This document shows positions 12,022 to 20,413 of a DNA stretch of 58,672 bases, piece by piece. The notes below the pieces were generated by a model, which ran no database searches, was not told the DNA's origin, and saw only the letters and a program-made list of their open reading frames with translations. The DNA comes from Nocardia brevicatena NBRC 12119 (GTDB lineage: Bacteria > Actinomycetota > Actinomycetes > Mycobacteriales > Mycobacteriaceae): assembly GCF_000308495.1 (NCBI RefSeq), contig NZ_BAFU01000006.1:1-58672 (forward strand), written 5' to 3'. The stretch's first letter is position 1; each line of letters begins with the position of its first letter. Both the position numbers and the translations under genes were made by a program.

Positions 12022-13296
12022 TCAGGACTGTGGCGTCGGCATCGGATAGTCGGGCAGATCGTAATCCTCGGTTTTCGTCAACGCCCGGGTCATCAGCAGC
12101 TGCAGCGGGCGGGAGGATATGAGCCGGGAGAGCAGGAGGCCCGCCCGGATACCCAGTCGGGATCGGGGCGCCATCGCCGCCAGACCGCCCGGCGGGAGTT
12201 CCTGCGCCGCTGTGATGAACGGCCGCAGGGCCCGGGCATGGCGTTCGAGGGCGGCGGGCAGGTCGTGGGGTGTGTGGGCGATTTCGCCGGCCAGTATGTA
12301 CGCGCCGACCAGGGCCATGGCCGTGCCCTGCCCGGAGAGCGGGGATCCGCAGTAGCCGGCGTCGCCGAGCAGCGCCACCCGGTCGGTGGTCCATCGCGGC
12401 ATGGTGATGCGGGAGAGCTCGTCGAAGTAGAAGTCGGTGGCCTCGTCCATGGCCGCGAGGATTGCGGAGGTGAGCCGACCGCCATCGGCCAGCCGGTCGC
12501 GGATCAGCTGTTTCTGCGCGTCGGTATCGCGGTACAGGGCCGGATCGGCGTCGCCGCGCAAGGTCAGGATCGCCTTGCAGGTCGCGGGGTCGGCGTCCGG
12601 GCGGATACCGACGGCGGTCCCCCCGGGCATCGAATGCATGGACATCCAGTACGGTTCTATACCCGCCGGGGTCGGCATGGTGAAGAACGACATATGGCCG
12701 CCGAGATAGGTGCTGAACTTCTCGTCCGGCCCGAATACCAGCTCTCGGGTGGTCGAATGCAGGCCGTCGGCCCCGATGAGCAGATCGAATCGTTCCGTGG
12801 CACCAGAGGCCAGAGTCACCGATACGCCGTTCTTGTCTTCGCGCACCCTGGTGATCCATTCGCCGTACCGGTAGTCGAGGCCGGGGTTGTGCGGGTCACC
12901 CGGGTGGCCGGTGCCCACCACCGCGGCGATAGCGTCGAGGAGCACCTGGTTCAGGTCGCCCCGGGTGATCTCGATTTCGGCAACGGCGCCGTTGCCGCCG
13001 AACAACTCGGCGGGCATGCGCAACAGCTCGCCGCCCGCCGCATCGATGTGGATCATGCCGCGCTCGTCGAGTTGCCGGGCTTGGACAGCGGGCATCAGGC
13101 CCATGCGTTCAGCGATGATGCGGCTGGGTCCGCGCAGGTCCACGGCCTGACCGCCGGGGCGGGGCGCCCCGGCCCGTTCGAGCACCGTCGGCCGGATTCC
13201 GGCGCGGAGCAACTGCAGGGTGACGGCATTTCCGGCGATACCGCCGCCGGATACGAGCACCCGGGGTGCTGCTGTCGTGGTGGCTTCTGTGGTCAT
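12022..13296 (-). CDS. FAD-dependent aromatic/xenobiotic monooxygenase (PHBH/TetX-like)
   Basis: A 424-residue group A flavoprotein monooxygenase. VLVSGGGIAGN near 13-23 is the FAD beta-alpha-beta motif. DLLIGADGLHSTTR near 165-178 is the DG motif. VALLGDAGYCGSPLSGQGTAMALVGA near 300-325 is the GD motif plus the flavin-contacting helix. Such enzymes hydroxylate small aromatics, antibiotics such as tetracyclines or rifampicin-type drugs, or biosynthetic intermediates; substrate unknown. The gene is divergent from a TetR regulator, and its likely -35 and -10 elements lie inside two operator copies. Start ATG 13296 follows AAGGACAGG. Length is normal, and a strong terminator follows. Confidence 0.88.
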   Translation of the reverse strand: MTTEATTTAAPRVLVSGGGIAGNAVTLQLLRAGIRPTVLERAGAPRPGGQAVDLRGPSRIIAERMGLMPAVQARQLDERGMIHIDAAGGELLRMPAELFGGNGAVAEIEITRGDLNQVLLDAIAAVVGTGHPGDPHNPGLDYRYGEWITRVREDKNGVSVTLASGATERFDLLIGADGLHSTTRELVFGPDEKFSTYLGGHMSFFTMPTPAGIEPYWMSMHSMPGGTAVGIRPDADPATCKAILTLRGDADPALYRDTDAQKQLIRDRLADGGRLTSAILAAMDEATDFYFDELSRITMPRWTTDRVALLGDAGYCGSPLSGQGTAMALVGAYILAGEIAHTPHDLPAALERHARALRPFITAAQELPPGGLAAMAPRSRLGIRAGLLLSRLISSRPLQLLMTRALTKTEDYDLPDYPMPTPQS

Positions 13297-13342
13297 CGGC
13301 CTGTCCTTGTCTCGGCACGCGCTGCGCTTTGTTGGGTCGAAC

Positions 13343-13397
13343 GTCTAAGACAAATGTCTAACATGGTTTTGCACGATTGTCTAGAACAAATGTCCAA
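13343..13397. promoter_or_regulatory. Two TetR operator copies in the divergent promoter
   Basis: Two 19-bp direct copies (13343-13361 and 13379-13397), 36 bp apart, agree at 16 of 19 positions. Each is an imperfect palindrome built on AGACAAATGTCT or a variant. On the minus strand TAGACA in the second copy and TAGACA in the first are 17 bp apart and would be the -35 and -10 of the monooxygenase. Binding would therefore shut the promoter, and the second copy also lies just upstream of the TetR promoter. Confidence 0.65.
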
Positions 13398-13418
13398 GAG
13401 CCGTCTACAGTGGCGGAT

Positions 13419-14012
13419 ATGGGAAACAAGGAGGATCTGCTTGCGGCCGCCCGTACCTGCATCTACGAACGTGGATTCGCTGCGACCACCGCCCGCGATA
13501 TCGCCAACAAGGCCGGGGTGAGTCTCGCCGCGATCGGTTACCATTTCGGGTCCAAGGACAGGTTGCTCACCGAGGCGTTCACCACCGAGGCGGGCCGGGA
13601 GATCGGCGATGCCCTCGAGGCCCGGATCCAGGCCATTGCCGGACAACCCCTCGCGGTGGCGTTCCCCCAGGTGTGGAACGGCATCGCGGAGCTGTTCGCG
13701 CGCAACCGGGAGGTATTGGTGGCGAGCATCGAGAATGTCGTCCGCATTCACCGCACCGGGAGCGAGCGAGCCAGGATGGGCGAACTGAACGCGCAGGCCG
13801 TATCGGAAACCGCGGCCATGCTGACGCAGGCACATCCGCAACTGCGCGACGATCAGGCGTATGCCGTGGCGCAGCTGTACTTCATCCTCATCAACGGCCT
13901 GGCGATGCAGTGGGTGAGCAACCCCGACGGCGAACTGCCCAGTGGGGCCGATATCGCGACGGCGATCGCCGCCCTGGCGCCGCGTGCGGCCCCCGGGACC
14001 GATGCGGACTAG
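13419..14012 (+). CDS. TetR-family transcriptional regulator
   Basis: A 197-residue repressor. The N-terminal helix-turn-helix reads TTARDIANKAGVSLAAIGYHFGSKDRLL (about 23-50), the standard TetR DNA-binding domain. The remaining helices form a ligand and dimer domain with a hydrophobic end (YFILINGLAMQW). It starts MGNKEDLLAAAR at ATG 13419. TACAGT at 13406-13411 ends 7 nt before this codon, so the transcript is probably leaderless; a TTG start further upstream is less likely. It probably represses itself and the divergent monooxygenase through the two operator copies, with a drug or aromatic substrate as inducer (inferred). Confidence 0.88.
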   Translation: MGNKEDLLAAARTCIYERGFAATTARDIANKAGVSLAAIGYHFGSKDRLLTEAFTTEAGREIGDALEARIQAIAGQPLAVAFPQVWNGIAELFARNREVLVASIENVVRIHRTGSERARMGELNAQAVSETAAMLTQAHPQLRDDQAYAVAQLYFILINGLAMQWVSNPDGELPSGADIATAIAALAPRAAPGTDAD

Positions 14013-14062
14013 TCGATGGATCGGCGCCGGACCTCTCCCGCCCGGAAGCCCCGGAGACAACT

Positions 14063-14095
14063 CGGCCCCTGACCAGGCGAACTGGTCAGGGGCCG
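14063..14095. terminator. Terminator shared by TetR gene and tRNA-Pro
   Basis: A 14-bp perfect stem (14063-14076 with 14082-14095) with GCGAA loop, located between the convergent TetR gene and tRNA-Pro. Confidence 0.75.
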
Positions 14096-14115
14096 AACGT
14101 GTCTCCACACACGAG

Positions 14116-14189
<74 letters not shown>

Positions 14190-14280
14190 TGAAGCGGACC
14201 TGAGGTAGCTTACATCAGGGGCGGCTCAGACGCTAAACCGGCAGGTGAACGCGAGTTTTTCGACGCTCGGTTCGACCGGC

Positions 14281-15243
14281 TCAGCGGGCCACGGCCTGCG
14301 ACGTGGAGCGGCCCTGGCCGGAATCGGAGTTCGGCCGCTTCGGCGGGGCGGCCACCAGGGTCAACAGCGTGGCCTCGGGGCGGCAGCAGAAACGGTAGGG
14401 TGCCCACGGCGAGGTGCCGATACCGGCCGAGACGTGCAATCGGGTGTGCGCACCCCATTGGGACGGGCCCTTGACCCGGGAGCGATCGATAGCACAGTTG
14501 GTGACCAGCGCGCCGTAGCCGGGCAGGCAGAGTTGGCCGCCGTGGGTGTGGCCGGCCAAGACCAGGTCGTAGCCGTCCTCGGCGAAACGGTCGAGGACCC
14601 GCGGTTCGGGAGAATGGGTCAGGCCGACGCGCAGATCCGCGAGTGGGTTCGGGGTCCCGGCGATGGTGTCGTAGCGATCGCGCTGCAGATGCGGATCGTC
14701 GACTCCGGCGCTGGCGATGCGGATGCCGCCCACCTCGATATCGCGGCGCACGTGGGTGAGGTCGAGCCAGCCTCGTTCGGTAAACGCGGCGCGCAGATCC
14801 TTCCACTGCAGCGGGGCGCCATGGGTGCGGCGGTGGTTCTTGTTGAAGTACTTCAGGGGGTTCTTGGGGACCGGTGCGAAGTAGTCGTTGCTGCCGAAGA
14901 CGAAGAGTCCGGGGCGGGACAGCAGTCCGCCGAGCGCTTGGACCACTGCCGGTACGGCCTTCTGGTGCGATAGATTGTCGCCGGTATTGACCACCAGATC
15001 CGGCTCCAGACGGTCGAGCTCGCGCAACCACTGTTGTTTGAGCTTCTGCCCGGGCATCATATGCAGGTCACTGATGTGCAGGACCCGCAGCGCCGCGGAT
15101 CCCGGCCGCAGTACGGGCATGGTGGCCTCGCGCAGGACGAAGGCGTTGCGCTCGATCAGTGAGGCGTAGCCGACTCCGGCTGCCGCCGCTCCGGCGGCAC
15201 CGATCGCCGTCCGGCGAAGAGCGGAGGTCGAGATTACGGGCAT
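14281..15243 (-). CDS. Membrane-anchored calcineurin-like metallophosphoesterase
   Basis: A 320-residue homologue of mycobacterial Rv3683. The N-terminus has a hydrophobic Ala-rich segment (about 11-28), which suggests an anchor or uncleaved signal. The metallophosphoesterase motifs follow in order: DLHMMPG near 59, NTGDN near 85, GSND near 117 (the usual GNHD position, with Ser replacing Asn), THSPEPR near 210 and AGHTHGGQ near 231. In the family these residues hold a dinuclear metal centre that hydrolyses phosphoesters, including UDP-sugar lipids; the natural substrate is unknown. It sits near PonA2, as in mycobacteria, which hints at an envelope role. Confidence 0.88.
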   Translation of the reverse strand: MPVISTSALRRTAIGAAGAAAAGVGYASLIERNAFVLREATMPVLRPGSAALRVLHISDLHMMPGQKLKQQWLRELDRLEPDLVVNTGDNLSHQKAVPAVVQALGGLLSRPGLFVFGSNDYFAPVPKNPLKYFNKNHRRTHGAPLQWKDLRAAFTERGWLDLTHVRRDIEVGGIRIASAGVDDPHLQRDRYDTIAGTPNPLADLRVGLTHSPEPRVLDRFAEDGYDLVLAGHTHGGQLCLPGYGALVTNCAIDRSRVKGPSQWGAHTRLHVSAGIGTSPWAPYRFCCRPEATLLTLVAAPPKRPNSDSGQGRSTSQAVAR

Positions 15244-15345
15244 TTGCCCAGCATAGGTGACCGCGTTCGAGTGTGTGCACCGTAGTTTGTGAACGCGCCT
15301 TTATGTAGTGGGCGTGTGGTCGTGCAGCGGCTACCGTCTGTGCAC

Positions 15346-15810
15346 ATGTCGGAACTCAAATCGCGGTTGCGGGCGGATATGACCGCCGCCATGAAAGCCA
15401 AGGACACCCTGCGGCTGAACACCCTGCGCATGGTGCTCTCCGCCATCCAGAACGCCGAGGTCGCAGGCTCACAGGCGCGTGAGCTATCCGATGACGAGAT
15501 CGTCAAGGTGCTGGCGAAGGAGTCGAAGAAGCGCAACGAATCCGCGGAGATCTACACCCAGGCCGGGCGTGGCGAACTCGCGGCAAACGAACACGCCGAG
15601 GCGCGGATCATCGACGAGTATCTGCCGAGTCAGCTGACCGAGGCGGAGGTCGCCGACCTCGCCGATACCGCCATCGCCCAGGTCGCCGAGGAACTCGGCG
15701 AGCGACCGGGTATGCGGCAGATGGGCCAGGTCATGAAGGTGGCAACCGCACTGGCCGCGGGCAAGGCCGACGGGTCCCGGATCTCCACCGCCGTCAAGGC
15801 GCGCCTGTAG
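15346..15810 (+). CDS. GatB/YqeY domain protein
   Basis: A 154-residue all-helical YqeY-family protein, full length for the family. MSELKSRLRADMTAAMKAKD, LNTLRMVLSAI, KRNESAEIYTQAGR, EYLPSQLTEAE and GQVMKVATALAAGKADGSRI are the conserved blocks. The domain is shared with the tail of GatB amidotransferase and may contact tRNA, but a free-standing function is not established. TACCGT at 15332-15337 ends 8 nt before the ATG, and there is no ribosome binding site, so translation is probably leaderless. It is divergent from the metallophosphoesterase and converges on ponA2. Confidence 0.88.
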   Translation: MSELKSRLRADMTAAMKAKDTLRLNTLRMVLSAIQNAEVAGSQARELSDDEIVKVLAKESKKRNESAEIYTQAGRGELAANEHAEARIIDEYLPSQLTEAEVADLADTAIAQVAEELGERPGMRQMGQVMKVATALAAGKADGSRISTAVKARL

Positions 15811-16020
15811 TACCCCAAACAACCGGTCCACTCCGCGGATAGGGGCCTGTTCACCTCACCGGGCCCACACCGAGTTCGGCAGCGATACAGCCATCCGGCC
15901 CTGGTTCCCAGGACCGAGGGCCCCGTTCCCCGGCCCGGATCGAGATGTTCGGGATACCCTCGGCGAATTTACCGCCGGACCGGTCACTCGGCCCCATCCG
16001 GGGGCTCGTCGTCGAGCCTC

Positions 16021-16115
16021 GTTCGCGGCCCGTCTCGCGTTTCGGCACCCGCAGCGTAACGGCCGAAGGCCGAAGTCGCGGGTGCCGAAACGCGAGACCC
16101 GAAAGGGCCGCGAAC
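16021..16115. repeat. Long inverted repeat between yqeY and ponA2
   Basis: The outer arms 16021-16031 and 16105-16115 pair perfectly (11 bp). The inner arms 16032-16052 and 16078-16098 pair perfectly (21 bp). The only interruption is a 6-nt bulge, CCGAAA at 16099-16104. The 25-nt loop itself contains CGGCC/GGCCG. That makes 32 bp of stem between convergent genes: either an unusually strong bidirectional terminator or the remnant of a palindromic repeat element. Confidence 0.8.
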
Positions 16116-16117
16116 AC

Positions 16118-16137
16118 GGCCGCGCGAACGCGCGGCC
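16118..16137 (-). terminator. Hairpin directly after ponA2
   Basis: GGCCGCGC/GCGCGGCC with a GAAC loop, 3 bp downstream of the ponA2 stop codon and next to the long inverted repeat. Confidence 0.55.
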
Positions 16138-16140
16138 CAA

Positions 16141-18528
16141 TTAACGCGGTATGGGGATCGGGATGGGGATGGGGGGCAGGAACGGCGGCGGTGGCAGGCC
16201 CGGGATGCCCGGTGGCGGTGAGGACGGGCGGCCCGGCGGCGGCGCCGAGCGCACGGTCCCGTCGCTGATGTAGATCGTCACCAGCGAGCCGGGAATTGCG
16301 GAGCCGTTGGGCGCCGATCCGGTCACCGTGCCCTTCGGTGCGGAACCGGGCTGATCCACCGCCGTGACCTTGAAACCGGCGGTGGTGAGTGCGGCCGTCG
16401 CCTCGCCGCGGGTCATCCCGACCACGTCGGGCACCTGGGCGTTGTTCGCGCCCCGAACATACTTGTCGTCCAGGGGCGGCAATGCGGGAGGGGGAAAGTT
16501 CGCTACCACGGGTTTGATGGCGCTGAACCAGGTTCTGGCGGGTTCGTTACCACCGAATAGGCCGCTGGAGTTGTTGCTGACGCAGTTGCGCAGCGGGAAC
16601 GAGCAGATCTCGCCGGGGGTCGGGCTGTCGCCGTAGACGTAGACCGCGCCCGCGAGCGAATTGGTGAAACCCAGGAAGGCCGACGAGCGGTGGCTTTCGG
16701 TGGTTCCGGTCTTGGCCGACACCGGGAGGTGCCATCCGGTCACGCCCGCGGCCGCGGACGCGGTGCCGCCGCCGGCGGAGTCCTTGCTCATCGCGTTGGC
16801 GAGGGTGTTGGCCAGGCCGGGTTCGACGACCTGCTCGCAGGCCTGCTCGGTCAGCGGTACCGGCCTGCCGTCCCGGTCGATGACCTCCTGGATCGGTGAG
16901 GGCGGGCACCAGCGACCACCGGAGGCGAGGGTGGCGGCGACATTGGACAGTTCCAGGGGGTTGATGGCCACCGGGCCGAGGGTGAACGAACCCAGGTTCT
17001 GGCCCTTGATCATGTCGGCCAGGCTCTGGTTGTTCTCCAGCCCGGAGGTACCGGGCTCGGTGTAGGAGCGCATACCCAGGCGCACCGCCATATCCACGGT
17101 CGGTGTGACACCGACCGCCTGGATGAGTTTCACGAACGCGGTATTGGGCGAGGTGGCCAGGGCCTCGGTCACCGACATCGGCGATTTGTAGCGGCCCGCG
17201 TTCTCCACGCAGTAGGTGGCGGGCGGGCAGCCGGGTGCGCCGCCGTTACCCATGCCCTGGGCGTCGAATCGGCCGGGCACATCGAGCTGGGCGTTGGTGC
17301 CGAGGCCCTTCTCCATCGCGGCGGCGGTGGTGAAGAGCTTGAACACGGATCCCGCGCCGTCGCCGACCATCGAATACGGCTGCGGAAGCAGGGTTTCGTG
17401 CTCGTCCCGGTTCAGGCCGTAGGTTCGGCTGCTCGCCATGGCCAGCAGGGGATGCTTGTCCTGGCCGGGGCCGATCACCGACATCACCTCGGCGATATTG
17501 GGCAGATGCGGGTCGGCGGCCTCGGTTACGGCGCGTTTGACCGAATCCTGGACGGCGGGGTCCAGGGTGGTCTTGATCAGATAACCGCCCTTTTCGATTT
17601 GTTCCCGCGTGATTCCGGCGTTTTCCAGGTATTGCAGCGCGTAGTCGCAGAAGAAACCGCGGTCATGGGCGGCGATACAGCCGCGCGGCAGTCCCTTCGG
17701 TTCGGGGAGTACGCCGAGTGGCCGGGATTTCGCCGCCCGGAATTCCTCGGCGCGGCTGGGGATGTTCTGGATCATGGTGTCCAGCACGGTGTTTCGCCGG
17801 ATCAGTACACCATCCGGATTGGTGTAGGGGTTGAGTTTGGAACTGCTCTGCACCATTCCGGCCAGCATGGCCGACTGGGCCACGTCGAGGTCCTTGGCAT
17901 CGATGCCGAAGTAGGTTTGGGCGGCGTCCTGGATGCCGTAGGAGGAGTTGCCGAACGGCACCAGATTCAAGTACCTGGTAAGGATCTCGTCCTTGCTGAG
18001 TTCCTTGTCGAGGGTGAGCGCCATCCGGATCTCGCGGACCTTGCGCGCCGGGGTGGTCTCGGTGGCGGCGCGCCGTTCGGCGTCGGTTTTGGCGTCGACG
18101 AGCAGCAGGAAGTTCTTCACGTACTGCTGGTCGATCGTCGACGCACCCTGCTGGACCTCACCGCTGCTGGTATTGGTGAGGAAGGCGCGGAGCGTGCCCT
18201 GCCAGTCGACACCGTCGTGGTCGGCGAAGCGCCGGTCCTCGATGGAGACGATGGCCAGCTTCATATCGTTGGATATCCGGTCGCTGGGCACCTCGAACCG
18301 TCGCTGTTCGTATAGCCAGGCAATCGGATTCCCGGCCGCGTCGACCATGGTGGAGACCGCGGGTACGTTGCCCTCCACCAACTCCGCGGACACATTGTCG
18401 ACAGCGTCGGCGGCCCGATTGGATGCGATACCGAAACCGCCGGCGATCGGGAACAACAGCCCGGCAACGAGCACGGCGGCAAGCGCACAGCTACCGGCCA
18501 GCTTCGCGAGCGAATGTGTGATCGACAC
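16141..18528 (-). CDS. ponA2: Bifunctional class A penicillin-binding protein with PASTA domain
   Basis: A 795-residue peptidoglycan glycosyltransferase/transpeptidase, the homologue of mycobacterial PonA2 (Rv3682). One N-terminal transmembrane helix (about 10-32) anchors it. The GT51 domain shows EDRRFADHDGVDW near 96-108 and QGASTIDQQYVKN. The transpeptidase domain shows the SVFK (S-x-x-K) nucleophile motif near 400 and a KTGT box later. A single PASTA domain (VPDVVGMTRGEATAAL to TIYISDG) follows. The tail is Pro-rich and ends PIPIPIPIPR. PASTA domains in the family sense muropeptides or beta-lactams. The gene is divergent from whiB4, as in mycobacteria. Confidence 0.95.
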   Translation of the reverse strand: MSITHSLAKLAGSCALAAVLVAGLLFPIAGGFGIASNRAADAVDNVSAELVEGNVPAVSTMVDAAGNPIAWLYEQRRFEVPSDRISNDMKLAIVSIEDRRFADHDGVDWQGTLRAFLTNTSSGEVQQGASTIDQQYVKNFLLLVDAKTDAERRAATETTPARKVREIRMALTLDKELSKDEILTRYLNLVPFGNSSYGIQDAAQTYFGIDAKDLDVAQSAMLAGMVQSSSKLNPYTNPDGVLIRRNTVLDTMIQNIPSRAEEFRAAKSRPLGVLPEPKGLPRGCIAAHDRGFFCDYALQYLENAGITREQIEKGGYLIKTTLDPAVQDSVKRAVTEAADPHLPNIAEVMSVIGPGQDKHPLLAMASSRTYGLNRDEHETLLPQPYSMVGDGAGSVFKLFTTAAAMEKGLGTNAQLDVPGRFDAQGMGNGGAPGCPPATYCVENAGRYKSPMSVTEALATSPNTAFVKLIQAVGVTPTVDMAVRLGMRSYTEPGTSGLENNQSLADMIKGQNLGSFTLGPVAINPLELSNVAATLASGGRWCPPSPIQEVIDRDGRPVPLTEQACEQVVEPGLANTLANAMSKDSAGGGTASAAAGVTGWHLPVSAKTGTTESHRSSAFLGFTNSLAGAVYVYGDSPTPGEICSFPLRNCVSNNSSGLFGGNEPARTWFSAIKPVVANFPPPALPPLDDKYVRGANNAQVPDVVGMTRGEATAALTTAGFKVTAVDQPGSAPKGTVTGSAPNGSAIPGSLVTIYISDGTVRSAPPPGRPSSPPPGIPGLPPPPFLPPIPIPIPIPR

Positions 18529-18929
18529 GGTTCACAGCCTACGGGGTGGTCGACCGGGCTCCGCGAGCGTGTTTGGTCGGAATGTCTTACCGCAGGTTCT
18601 CGGCATATGGCCGGGTGGTCGGGCGAGTCGCGGGTAGGCGTCCGCGGGAATACGGAGTGGTGGCAGTGATGAGCGGTATCGGCGGGGCCGGGACGCGTCC
18701 GGGCCGGGGACCAGGCGAATCGAACAGAAGTAGGCACGAACGTACCAGAAAGTCACCATTCGGTCTTGCGCTCGCGGCATACCTTTACCTAGATTGAGAG
18801 CTCAGTGTGATAGAGCTAACACTCAAAGTGGAATGTGGTGCACTTCCCAGCGGGGTTGGGTTGCTGTGGGGTGTACGCGATTCCGGAGCGCCGTTGACCC
18901 GGTGTTCGGACTGCAAAGGGGCACATCAA
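18529..18929. other. Divergent ponA2-whiB4 intergenic region
   Basis: This 401-bp stretch holds no convincing gene. It carries the whiB4 promoter and a Crp-like site (separate entry). From the predicted start near 18802 the whiB4 mRNA would have a leader of about 130 nt. Confidence 0.5.
18766..18821 (+). promoter_or_regulatory. whiB4 promoter with Crp-like site
   Basis: TTGCGC (18766-18771) and TAGATT (18790-18795) are 18 bp apart. TGTGATAGAGCTAACA (18806-18821) matches the mycobacterial Crp consensus TGTGA-N6-TCACA except at one core position. It lies just downstream of the expected transcription start, a position that would block rather than activate. Confidence 0.45.
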
Positions 18930-19253
18930 ATGCAAACGACATCCCCCGTCGCTCGATTGAACGTAGAGCAGGCCGAAGCAAGGATCGCCTGGGTTTCCCG
19001 GGCTCGATGCAAGGAAGTGGACCCCGATCAGCTGTTCGTCCGTGGCGCGGCGCAGCGCAAGGCGGCGACGATCTGCCGGCACTGCCCCGTCCTGATGGAG
19101 TGCGGAGCGGACGCCCTGGACAACCGGGTCGAGTTCGGCGTGTGGGGTGGTATGACGGAGCGGCAGCGGCGGGCGCTGCTGAAACAGCATCCGGAAGTGA
19201 CCTCCTGGGCCGATTTCTTTCAGGCCCAGCGTCAGCATCAGGTGGCGATGTAA
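18930..19253 (+). CDS. whiB4: WhiB4-type iron-sulfur redox regulator
   Basis: A 107-residue Wbl protein. Cysteines at 27, 49, 52 and 58 (C...CRHC...C) would ligate a 4Fe-4S cluster. GVWGGMTERQRR at 70-81 is the conserved turn and basic helix. It is very similar to mycobacterial WhiB4, in particular LFVRGAAQRKAA and ALLKQHPEV, a redox-sensing DNA-binding protein that controls antioxidant and beta-lactam responses there. ATG 18930 with GGGG 8 nt upstream is chosen. The frame stays open upstream but lacks the family's N-terminal features. It is divergent from ponA2 and converges on the Get3-like ATPase genes with a 5-bp gap. Confidence 0.93.
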   Translation: MQTTSPVARLNVEQAEARIAWVSRARCKEVDPDQLFVRGAAQRKAATICRHCPVLMECGADALDNRVEFGVWGGMTERQRRALLKQHPEVTSWADFFQAQRQHQVAM

Positions 19254-19258
19254 CGCCG

Positions 19259-20413
19259 CTACCCCGTACGTGGTCGGCCGGCCGCGGAGGATGGCTCACC
19301 GGCCAGCTGATCACCGACGGCGCGCAACGCCACCAGATCGGCTACCTCGAACGGAAACGCGGTCACCGAGACGATCGGCACCCGTGGATGGGCCCTCGTG
19401 AACCGGTGCAGCAGATGCTGTTCCCGTCGCGCGGTGGTCGCCCGGTGGGCGTGGACGCGTAATACCGCGGTGGTCAGCGGATCGCACTCGGCGAGTTGGT
19501 CGGCCGCGGTGAGCGCGTGACCGGCCGGTAGCGAGCACAGCATCGGATGTGTTCGGTTGAGCACCAACCCGGCCAACGGCATACGCTCGGTGGACAGCCG
19601 GTCCACGAAGAACGAGGCCTCCCGCAGGGCGTCCGGTTCCGGAGCGGCCACCACCAGGAAATAGGTGCCCGGTTTGGACAGCATCTCGTAGGTGCGGTTG
19701 GCGCGTTCCTGGAAACCGCCGAACAATGATTCCAGTGATTGCAGGAAATTCGAGGCGTCCTTGAGCATCTGGCCGCCCACGACGGTGGACACACCCCGGA
19801 CGGCCAGGCTCATGGCCCCGGTGACGAACCGGCCGACCCCGCGGCCGGGAGCCATGATGACCCGGATCATCCGCCCGTTGAGGAAATTGCCGAGCCGCTT
19901 CGGAGCGTCGAGGAAGTCCAGCGCATTACGCGAGGGCGGCGTGTCGACGACGATGAGATCCCACTCGTCGCGGGAGGCCAGCTGCCCCAGCTTCTCCATC
20001 GCCATGTATTCCTGGGTGCCGCCGAACGAGGAGGCCACCGCCTGATAGAAGGGGTTGGCGAAGATCTGCTCCGCCTTCTCCGGGGTGGTGTGGTCGAGCA
20101 CCATATCGTCGAAGGTGCGCCGCATGTTCAGCATCATGGCGTGCAGTTCGCCGCGCGCCTCGGGGCCGAGCACGACCCGTTGCGGGCTGTTGCCCAGATC
20201 GGCGACGCCCAACGACTGTGCCAGCCGCCGTGCCGGATCGATGGTCAGCACCACCACTTTTCGACCCTCCTCGGCCGCCCGCAGCGCGATCGCGGCGGCG
20301 GTGGTCGTCTTGCCGACACCGCCGGAACCGCAACACACCACGATTCGGGTTTGCCTGTCGGTGATGATCGACGAGATATCCCACGGGGCGGGGCCCACGG
20401 TCGACGTGCTCAT
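19259..20413 (-). CDS. ArsA/Get3-like ATPase, second subunit (Rv3680-like)
   Basis: A 384-residue P-loop ATPase with the deviant Walker [15 protein letters not shown] near 28-41, the switch II stretch [13 protein letters not shown] near 154-166 and NRTHP near 277, all typical of the ArsA/Get3 family. The mycobacterial orthologue Rv3680 works with Rv3679 as a paired Get3-like complex (reported as BagA/BagB) affecting glycerol and stress tolerance. No Get3 CxxC zinc site is evident. Its start overlaps the stop of the upstream ATPase gene by 4 bp, so the two are translationally coupled. No arsenic genes are nearby, so arsenite export is unlikely. Confidence 0.88.
   Translation of the reverse strand: MSTSTVGPAPWDISSIITDRQTRIVVCCGSGGVGKTTTAAAIALRAAEEGRKVVVLTIDPARRLAQSLGVADLGNSPQRVVLGPEARGELHAMMLNMRRTFDDMVLDHTTPEKAEQIFANPFYQAVASSFGGTQEYMAMEKLGQLASRDEWDLIVVDTPPSRNALDFLDAPKRLGNFLNGRMIRVIMAPGRGVGRFVTGAMSLAVRGVSTVVGGQMLKDASNFLQSLESLFGGFQERANRTYEMLSKPGTYFLVVAAPEPDALREASFFVDRLSTERMPLAGLVLNRTHPMLCSLPAGHALTAADQLAECDPLTTAVLRVHAHRATTARREQHLLHRFTRAHPRVPIVSVTAFPFEVADLVALRAVGDQLAGEPSSAAGRPRTG

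Noticed and set aside
12238-13521. 427-codon plus-strand frame opposite the monooxygenase
   Set aside because: Antisense shadow that also runs through the operator region.
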